Below, piece by piece: positions 59,321 to 64,000 of a DNA stretch of 64,000 nucleotides. Within the stretch, counting starts at the first letter, position 1. Each line of letters starts with the position of its first letter. Both the position numbers and the translations under genes were made by a program. Origin of the DNA: Aquibium sp. A9E412 (GTDB lineage Bacteria > Pseudomonadota > Alphaproteobacteria > Rhizobiales > Rhizobiaceae); the NCBI RefSeq assembly GCF_030398335.1, contig NZ_JAOAOP010000006.1:1-64000 (forward strand), read 5' to 3'. The notes below the pieces were generated by a model. It was given only the letters and a program-made list of their open reading frames with translations. It searched no databases and was not told where the DNA came from.

Positions 59321-59410
59321 GGGATCGTCTCCGTCTGCGGCCGGCGGTGCCGTCTCGGCATGCGCGCGGGGCCGCGTCGTCCAGGAATTGCGTGAAGCGG
59401 TTGCGTGCGC

Positions 59411-59791
59411 TCAGGCCCGGCCGGGCGGCGGGCGCGGCAGGGCCGGGTCGTGCTCCGGCCTCCGGTCGCGCACGACACGGCGGGCTGGCGCCGGCAGCGC
59501 GAGGCGCGCGGCCGGCGGCCATGCGGCGGCAGCGGTGGCGCCGTCGGCGGCAAGGGGCGCGCTGCAGCCGGCCACGCAGCAGCCCGCCTGGCAGCAGTCG
59601 GCGTGTGGCTGCGGTGCGCCGTCGCCCGCGCCGCGGCCGGAGCCGTCGAGGCACAGCGGATTGCCGAAGGCATCGAGCAGCGGGCCGGCCGGTGCGGCCG
59701 CACCGGCCGTCGCACCGACCAGTTGCGCCACGACGAAGACGGCCGCGAGGAAGCCCGCCAGTCTGCGCACCATGCCTGCGGCTCGTCTCAC
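59411..59791 (-). CDS. Exported Cys-rich protein, DUF2946-like
   Basis: A 126-residue protein. A basic N-terminus (MRRAAGMVRR) and a hydrophobic helix (LAGFLAAVFVVAQLVG) form a signal peptide or anchor. The mature part has a Cys-rich patch: Cys47 in PLCLDGSG, His63 and then CCQAGCCVAGC (Cys66, 67, 71, 72, 76). The C-terminus is Pro/Arg-rich. The pattern resembles DUF2946-type proteins, which are often near copper genes, so metal binding is likely. The start is taken as the GTG at 59791, because AGGAG lies seven bases upstream. It shares a divergent control region with the DUF1858 gene, where a TTG-N8-CAA box lies. Confidence 0.65.
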   Translation of the reverse strand: MRRAAGMVRRLAGFLAAVFVVAQLVGATAGAAAPAGPLLDAFGNPLCLDGSGRGAGDGAPQPHADCCQAGCCVAGCSAPLAADGATAAAAWPPAARLALPAPARRVVRDRRPEHDPALPRPPPGRA

Positions 59792-59876
59792 ATGTGGTCT
59801 CCTGTTCGCCGCGAGTCTAGGCCGTTGCCGGCGGCAGCGGAAGCGCGCGCCCTGTCGCACCGGCCGGCGACGCCGC

Positions 59877-59890
59877 TTGAAGTTGCGCAA
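59877..59890. promoter_or_regulatory. TTG-N8-CAA box (Fnr/NnrR type) between Cys-rich and DUF1858 genes
   Basis: TTGAAGTTGCGCAA fits the Crp/Fnr-family pattern TTG-N8-CAA. The right half-site reads TTGCG on the other strand. It lies 66 bases before the DUF1858 start and 86 bases before the start of the divergent Cys-rich gene, so it could serve either or both. It is the first of three such boxes in 3.6 kb. Confidence 0.5.
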
Positions 59891-59956
59891 GCACAAAGAC
59901 GCCGGCGGTCTGCTGCGGCATCAATCGGGCTTCGCACAGACGAGGCCAGAACCGCC

Positions 59957-60175
59957 GTGAGACAGCCGCGCCACATCGACCCCGACATGCCGCTCGAGAC
60001 GATCATGCGGCGCTGGCCCGCCACGGTGGCGGTGATGATCCGCCACCGCATGCTGTGCATCGGCTGCCCGATCACGCCGTTCCACACCATCGTCGACGCC
60101 TGCCGCGAGCACGGCATCGACGAGGACGCCTTCGCCGCGGAACTCCTGGAGGCGATCGCCAAGGAAGCGGCCTGA
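59957..60175 (+). CDS. DUF1858-domain small protein
   Basis: A 72-residue DUF1858 protein. The domain motif appears as [33 protein letters not shown], with the CIGC Cys pair at about 34-37 followed by an [14 protein letters not shown] helix. DUF1858 domains resemble ones found in hybrid-cluster and nitrogen-oxide-related proteins and may bind a ligand or redox partner. The start is the GTG at 59957. A TTG-N8-CAA box lies upstream. Its neighbours are nitrogen-oxide and copper genes. Confidence 0.85.
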   Translation: MRQPRHIDPDMPLETIMRRWPATVAVMIRHRMLCIGCPITPFHTIVDACREHGIDEDAFAAELLEAIAKEAA

Positions 60176-60248
60176 ACGGGCCATCGGCTTCCGGATCGCG
60201 ATTCCGGCTGCGCGGCCGACAACAGCGGAATGGCGTCGCGCCGTCCTG

Positions 60249-60335
60249 CTTTCACCGAATCGCAGACCGTCTGCAAATCGTTGTCTTGACGCGTTTGCGG
60301 ACGGCGATCCGGTTTCCACTTCGCCTGGAAACGCT
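60249..60335 (-). repeat. Dispersed stop-codon palindromic repeat after nnrR, full length
   Basis: Read on the minus strand it starts AGCGTTTCCAGG directly after the TAG stop of the Crp/Fnr-type gene. The inner arms are GGCGAAGTGG and ATCGCCGTCC, the closing arm GCAAACGCGTCAAGACAA, then the tail with CTGCGATTCGGTGAAAG. This is one of the best-preserved full-length copies. Confidence 0.85.
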
Positions 60336-61037
60336 CTACTCGCGCTCGCGGCTCTCGGCGATCAGCATCAGCCGGTGCGGGTCGACCACGACGACGCGGC
60401 GGCGTCCGCTCGACACGAGGCCGCGGCTTTCCCATGCCGACAGGAGCCGGCTGACCGTGTGCAGCGTCGCGCCGGTCATCTCGGCGATGTCCTGGCGGGT
60501 GATCGGGAAGTCGATCTCGATGCCGTCCTCGGTGCGCCGCCCGGTCTGGTTGACGAGCCGCAGCAGCGCGTGCGCGACGCGCTGCTCGACCTGCTCGGTC
60601 GACATCTCCACAACGCGCGTGTGCGCGTCCTGCAGCCGGCCGCCCACGGTCTTGTAGGTGTTGGCGCCGAGCGCGGGGTGGCGGGTCGACAGCTCGGCCC
60701 ACTGCGCCGTCGGCCAGGCCAGGATGACGCAGTCGGCCGCGGCGATGGCTGTCGCCGGATAGGTGGTGCGGCCGAGCGCGGCGGCGATGCCGAAGATCTC
60801 GCCCTCGCTGATGTAGCGCACCGTGACCTGCTGGCCCTCCGGCGTGGTGCGCACCACGCGGATGTGGCCGTCGAGCAGCACGAAGAAGGAGTGCGCCTCG
60901 CCGTCCTGCTCGAACACGGTCGCGCCGCGCGGCTGACGCAGCGCCCGCGCCCGCTGCAGCAGGTCGGCCAGTTCCTCCGTCGCCATGCCGGCAAACGGGG
61001 GCAGGTCGCGGATCAGCGACGGGTCGAGTGCGGCCAT
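60336..61037 (-). CDS. nnrR: Crp/Fnr-family regulator, NnrR-like
   Basis: A 233-residue regulator. The N-terminal cyclic-nucleotide-binding-like fold is present ([23 protein letters not shown] and [11 protein letters not shown]), with the helix-turn-helix at about 178-205 ([21 protein letters not shown]). There is only one cysteine (Cys103), so it cannot carry an Fnr-type iron-sulfur cluster. In the recognition helix, His193 stands where Fnr has Glu209, while Ser196 and Arg197 are kept. It is most like the Dnr/NnrR nitric-oxide-responsive group. The perfect palindrome with core TTGCG-N4-CGCAA upstream of its start, shared with pseudoazurin, suggests autoregulation. NnrR identity rests on neighbourhood and missing Fe-S ligands. 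Confidence 0.8.
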   Translation of the reverse strand: MAALDPSLIRDLPPFAGMATEELADLLQRARALRQPRGATVFEQDGEAHSFFVLLDGHIRVVRTTPEGQQVTVRYISEGEIFGIAAALGRTTYPATAIAAADCVILAWPTAQWAELSTRHPALGANTYKTVGGRLQDAHTRVVEMSTEQVEQRVAHALLRLVNQTGRRTEDGIEIDFPITRQDIAEMTGATLHTVSRLLSAWESRGLVSSGRRRVVVVDPHRLMLIAESRERE

Positions 61038-61093
61038 GCGCGTCTCCTTGCGGGCGGCCGGCGTTGGCCGGTCGCAAGGGCGGTTTCTAACGC

Positions 61094-61115
61094 GAGTTTG
61101 CGCGACCGCAAACTC
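61094..61115. promoter_or_regulatory. Perfect NnrR-type palindrome between nnrR and pseudoazurin
   Basis: GAGTTTGCG and CGCAAACTC are perfect 9-base arms around a 4-base centre. The core TTGCG-N4-CGCAA (61098-61111) is the form I recall for NnrR sites in denitrifying alphaproteobacteria. It lies 57 bases before the nnrR start and about 73 bases before the pseudoazurin start, so it can act on both divergent promoters. Confidence 0.75.
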
Positions 61116-61187
61116 CCCCGCCGCGCATCGCTCTATGCAAGGGCCAACGGCTCACGCCGCAACCGTCGAACAGGAAAGGACACGACG

Positions 61188-61628
61188 ATGAAACGCCTTC
61201 TTCTGCTAGCTGCCGGCGCCATGATCGCCTTCGCCGGAGCCGCCCAGGCCGAGGAGCACGTCATCAAGATGCTCAACAAGGGCGAAAAGGGCGTCATGGT
61301 GTTCGAGCCCGACTTCGTGCGCGCCGCGCCCGGCGACACGGTGCGCTTCGTGCCGACCGACAAGGGCCATAACGCCGAGACCATCAAGGGCATGGTCCCC
61401 GACGGCGGCGAGACCTTCAAGGGCAAGTTCAACGAGGAGGTGGTCGTCACCGTCGACGCCGAAGGCGTCTACGGCGTCAAATGCGCGCCGCACTATGCCA
61501 TGGGCATGGTCGCGCTGATCGCCGTCGGCGAGCCTGTCAATGCCGACGCCGCCGAAGCGGTCAAGCATCCCGGCAAGGCCAAGACCGTGTTCGCCGACCT
61601 GTTCGGTCGCGAGGTGGCGCAGAACTGA
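61188..61628 (+). CDS. Pseudoazurin
   Basis: A 146-residue periplasmic blue copper protein, the usual electron donor to copper nitrite reductase. It has a signal peptide (cleavage after AQA, residue 21). The four copper ligands are His61, Cys99, His102 and Met107 (in KGHNAET and [10 protein letters not shown]). With 21 residues removed these are His40, Cys78, His81 and Met86, exactly the known numbering for pseudoazurins. The ATG at 61188 follows AGGAAAGGA. Preceded by the NnrR-type palindrome. A repeat begins directly after the TGA stop. Confidence 0.97.
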   Translation: MKRLLLLAAGAMIAFAGAAQAEEHVIKMLNKGEKGVMVFEPDFVRAAPGDTVRFVPTDKGHNAETIKGMVPDGGETFKGKFNEEVVVTVDAEGVYGVKCAPHYAMGMVALIAVGEPVNADAAEAVKHPGKAKTVFADLFGREVAQN

Positions 61629-61685
61629 AGCGTTTGCGGGCGAAGCGGCCACCGCTTCGCCGTCCGGGAAACGCAGCAAGACAGG
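61629..61685 (-). repeat. Dispersed stop-codon palindromic repeat after pseudoazurin
   Basis: AGCGTTTGCGGG begins directly after the pseudoazurin TGA. The inner arms GGCGAAGCGG and CCGCTTCGCC form a perfect 10-base-pair stem, closed by GGGAAACGC. The tail is lost. In the rest of the 270-base gap to nnrS, TTGCCGCA and TGCGGCAA (about 61749-61777) form a looser inverted repeat. I see no TTG-N8-CAA box in this gap. Confidence 0.8.
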
Positions 61686-61901
61686 GGGCGTCGCCGACCT
61701 GCGGTTCGACGAGCGGCAGGCGGCTTTGCAGCGCCATCGCGGCGCGGTTGCCGCAGCCGCGCCGCGCGATGCGGCAATGATGCGGCAAGGGGGGCGCCGG
61801 GCGGGCGGACGAGGGGTCCGCCCGGCTGCCCCTTTCCCGTTCGCCCGGGCCGCCACGGGCGGTCCGCCGGTCCTTCGCACGCGACCATGAAAGGCCCCGC
61901 G

Positions 61902-63080
61902 ATGTCCGATACCTCCCGCCGCGCCGCCGGTCCCGCCATCCTGTCCTACGGCTTCCGGCCGTTCTTCCTGGCCGGCTCGGCCTATGCCGGGCTGGCCATC
62001 CTTCTGTGGCTGCCCGTCCATTTCGGCGTCGCGCCGGCTCCCGGCGTCTTCCTGCCGGTCGACTGGCATGTGCACGAGATGCTGTTCGGCTACCTCACCG
62101 CCGTGATCGCGGGGTTCCTGCTGACGGCGATCCCCAACTGGACGGGCCGGCTGCCGGTGCGCGGCCTGCCGCTGCTGGCGCTGGTGCTTCTATGGGCCGC
62201 CGGACGCGGCGCCATCGTCTTCGCCGCGCCGCTCGGCTGGCTCGCGACGGCCGTCGTCGACAGCGCCTTCCTGGCGGCACTGGTGGCCGCCGCGGCGCGC
62301 GAGATCGTCGCCGGGCGCAACTGGCGCAACCTCAAGGTGCTGCTGCCGCTCGCCGTGCTGCTCGCCGCCAACGTGCTGTTCCACCTCGAGGTGCGGCGTT
62401 ACGGCGTTGCCGACATGGCGCCGCGGCTCGGCCTGTCGGCCGCCGTGGTGCTGCTCGCGGTGATCGGCGGGCGCATCGTGCCGAGCTTCACGCGCAACTG
62501 GCTGGTGCGCGAGAATCCGGGCCGACTGCCGGTTCCCTTCGGCCGCTTCGACGTGGCGGCGATCGCGCTCACCGTCGGCGGCCTCGGCGCCTGGACGGTG
62601 GCGCCGGATCATGCGGTCTCGGCCGCGCTGCTGGCCGCCGCAGCGCTGGTGCAGGCGCTGCGCCTGGCGCGCTGGGCGGGACACCGCACCGGGCGCGATC
62701 CGCTGGTCGCCATCCTGCATGCCGCCTATGCCTTCGTGCCGCTGGGGCTGGCGCTGCTGGCGCTGTCGATCGCGCTGCCGCAGGTCGCGCCGCGCGCGGC
62801 CGGCGTCCACGCGCTCGCCGGCGCGATCGGCGCCATGACGCTTGCGGTGATGGTGCGCGCCACGCTCGGCCACACCGGCCAGGCGCTTGCCGCCGGACCG
62901 GCCGCGCGCGCCATCTTCGCTGCGATCCTTCTGGCCGGGCTCGCCCGGGTGACGGCGGCCTTCGTGCCCGAGCCGTGGCTCATGCATCTGGCCGGCACGG
63001 CCTGGGGGGCGGCGTTTGCCGGCTTCGCGCTCGCCTTCGGCGGCGCGCTGGTGTCGCCGCGCCGCGAAAGGGCCGTCTGA
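61902..63080 (+). CDS. nnrS: NnrS-family heme-copper membrane protein
   Basis: A 392-residue inner-membrane protein with about twelve hydrophobic helices. The N-terminal SYGFRPFFLAGSAYAGLAI and the DWHVHEMLFGYLTAVIAGFLLTAIPNWTGR region carry the family's conserved His and Trp/Gly pattern. NnrS proteins are heme- and copper-containing and protect cells during nitric oxide stress and denitrification. An in-frame ATG at 61887 gives five more residues, but the ATG at 61902 has AAAGG about eight bases upstream and is preferred. It may be transcribed with pseudoazurin. Confidence 0.92.
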   Translation: MSDTSRRAAGPAILSYGFRPFFLAGSAYAGLAILLWLPVHFGVAPAPGVFLPVDWHVHEMLFGYLTAVIAGFLLTAIPNWTGRLPVRGLPLLALVLLWAAGRGAIVFAAPLGWLATAVVDSAFLAALVAAAAREIVAGRNWRNLKVLLPLAVLLAANVLFHLEVRRYGVADMAPRLGLSAAVVLLAVIGGRIVPSFTRNWLVRENPGRLPVPFGRFDVAAIALTVGGLGAWTVAPDHAVSAALLAAAALVQALRLARWAGHRTGRDPLVAILHAAYAFVPLGLALLALSIALPQVAPRAAGVHALAGAIGAMTLAVMVRATLGHTGQALAAGPAARAIFAAILLAGLARVTAAFVPEPWLMHLAGTAWGAAFAGFALAFGGALVSPRRERAV

Positions 63081-63125
63081 CCGGCCGGCCCGCGACGCGG
63101 AACGGCGCCGGGCCCGGCGACCGGC

Positions 63126-63398
63126 TCAGCGCGACAGCGCGCTCTCGTTCCTGAGGAAATCGAACCGCGCCGCGTTCGGGCAGAAGTCCGGCGCGGCGTC
63201 CACCGTGGTGCCCGCGCTGGCGGCGAGCCAGTCCGTGCAGGCCGCCTCCGCGCGGCAGGCCAGGCAGGCGCGCGAGGCCTGCGCCAGGGTCAGGCCCAGG
63301 CGGTCGTTGGCGAGCATCGCCGCGTCGACCCCGCAGCGCTCCATCATGGCGCCCATCTTGCGGGCGTGGTCCTCGATCCGGCGTGTCAGCGTGCTCAC
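63126..63398 (-). CDS. Small Cys-rich DUF6455-like protein
   Basis: A 90-residue cytoplasmic protein. Cysteines lie at 22, 45, 48, 54 and 73, giving CGVDAAML, ACLACRAEAACTDWL and FCPNAARFDFLR, arranged like a small metal or iron-sulfur site. I recall similar proteins (DUF6455) beside denitrification genes in alphaproteobacteria; their role is unknown. The start is the GTG at 63398, with AGGAGG upstream. It is downstream of nirV on the same strand, but has its own TTG-N8-CAA box 57 bases before the start. Confidence 0.8.
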   Translation of the reverse strand: MSTLTRRIEDHARKMGAMMERCGVDAAMLANDRLGLTLAQASRACLACRAEAACTDWLAASAGTTVDAAPDFCPNAARFDFLRNESALSR

Positions 63399-63454
63399 GG
63401 GCGGTCCTCCTGTTTGCCACCGGCCATCCTAGCGTCGGGCGGCCGGCGGCGACG

Positions 63455-63468
63455 TTGCGCTGGATCAA
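63455..63468. promoter_or_regulatory. TTG-N8-CAA box upstream of the DUF6455-like gene
   Basis: TTGCGCTGGATCAA combines a TTGCG half-site with an Fnr-like ATCAA half-site. It overlaps the last codon and stop of nirV and lies 57 bases before the DUF6455-like start, the distance seen for the other two boxes. It is part coding sequence, so conservation for protein reasons cannot be excluded. Confidence 0.5.
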
Positions 63469-64000
63469 ACCGCCGGCTCTTCGGCCTGCGCGCCGGTCAG
63501 CCGGCCCCACAGCAGGGCGAACCGCGCCAGCGGGCCGGGCTCGCGCACGAGCCGGAAGCCGAGATGCTCGGGCGGCGTGCCGACGGCGCAGCCGCCGCTC
63601 TTGCCGTCGCGGATGAAGCGCGACATGTAGGCGCGGTGCCGGCCCTCGGCGATGCGCACACCGCAGTTCTCGAGCGTGGCCCGGGTTTCGGCTTCGCCGA
63701 CGAGCGTGACGCGCCGGTAGCAGGTCGAGGTCCATTCCCAGACATTGCCGGCCAGATCGACGACGCCCTTCTCGTTGGCGCCGAAGCGGCCGCGCGGCTG
63801 CGGCGGCGCGGCCGGCGCGCCGGTCGTTCCCTCGGCGCGGTAGCGGGCGAGCCAGGCCGAGGCCGGGTTGTCGGCGTCGCCGGCCCCGTCCCACAGGTCG
63901 CCGACGAAGCGGGTTCCGGCGGCGTGCGCCCATTCCGCCGCGCTCGGCAGGCGCCAGGTCCGGCCGGTCTGGCGCGAGTACCACGCGGCATAGGCCTCCG
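63465..64000 (-). CDS. nirV: NirV-like formylglycine-generating-enzyme-family protein, 5' end outside the window
   Basis: The last 177 codons of a minus-strand gene cut by the right edge; no start codon is inside the window. The translation has the SUMF1/FGE-sulfatase fold signature: WRLPSAAEWAHAAGTRF, then FGANEKGVVDLAGNVWEWTSTCY, and the closing HLGFRLVREP. NirV proteins belong to this family and lie directly downstream of nirK, the copper nitrite reductase gene, in many denitrifiers. The neighbours NnrS, pseudoazurin and NnrR support the NirV call. Given transcription direction, nirK should be just to the right of the window. An FGE-like enzyme of another pathway is the alternative. Confidence 0.85.
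   Translation of the reverse strand, partial: EAYAAWYSRQTGRTWRLPSAAEWAHAAGTRFVGDLWDGAGDADNPASAWLARYRAEGTTGAPAAPPQPRGRFGANEKGVVDLAGNVWEWTSTCYRRVTLVGEAETRATLENCGVRIAEGRHRAYMSRFIRDGKSGGCAVGTPPEHLGFRLVREPGPLARFALLWGRLTGAQAEEPAV

Noticed and set aside
61629-61901. A TTG-N8-CAA box in front of nnrS
   Set aside because: TTG and CAA triplets occur in the gap but none are spaced by eight bases. The loose TTGCCGCA/TGCGGCAA inverted repeat has too long a spacer for a Crp/Fnr protein.

Overview
The window is very GC-rich chromosomal DNA from an alphaproteobacterium, most likely of the order Hyphomicrobiales (Rhizobiales). The pointers are a LysR regulator of the LsrB/VtlR type next to an AbcR-like small RNA, a sulfolipid sqdB-sqdD-sqdC operon, a long CarB, and a denitrification-type pseudoazurin/NnrS/NirV set. 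I cannot place it below order. I saw no rRNA, tRNA, CRISPR array, prophage or intact insertion sequence. Most of the window is ordinary core chromosome.

Layout. 0.3-3.8 kb: a small exported DUF1344-like protein, then sqdBDC (sulfoquinovosyl lipid synthesis). 4.2-14 kb: an EF-hand protein, a sugar-acid dehydratase with an alcohol dehydrogenase, a thioesterase, a CNNM/CorC-type membrane protein, an extensin-like lipoprotein, a DMT transporter, a TPR protein and a soluble sugar dehydrogenase. 14.1 kb: greA, behind a short leader containing a strong terminator. 14.6-24 kb: LPS core assembly, with the full ADP-heptose pathway (gmhA, hldE, gmhB, hldD), two heptosyltransferases and three further glycosyltransferases in two divergent, tightly overlapping operons. 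24-27 kb: an Lrp-type regulator, trxB, an LsrB-type regulator and the AbcR-like sRNA. 27-32.5 kb: an EF-G paralogue, an aspartate aminotransferase and a tandem EAL pair whose second member has lost most catalytic residues. 32.6-37 kb: the ugpBAEC glycerol-3-phosphate ABC transporter behind a Pho box. 37-45.5 kb: a small orphan protein, a lytic transglycosylase, an ABC exporter, YqeY, carA, a TadG-like protein and a frameshifted YpfJ-type metalloprotease gene. 45.7-56.4 kb: carB, two Rnk-like proteins, dadA, dnaG and rpoD. 56.5-58.6 kb: a cupin, a Uma2 nuclease, YjbQ and MntR.

The right end (58.7-64 kb) is a copper/nitrogen-oxide accessory island: a copper chaperone, a Cys-rich exported protein, a DUF1858 protein, an NnrR-type Crp/Fnr regulator, pseudoazurin, NnrS, a Cys-rich DUF6455-like protein and the 3' part of nirV. 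Three TTG-N8-CAA boxes sit at the right places to form one regulon. The nitrite reductase itself should lie just beyond the right edge.

The main feature beyond the genes is a dispersed palindromic repeat with about ten copies. Six begin at, or share bases with, the stop codon of a gene. With the sRNA, the greA leader terminator and the pseudo-EAL pair, this is the material most worth following up.
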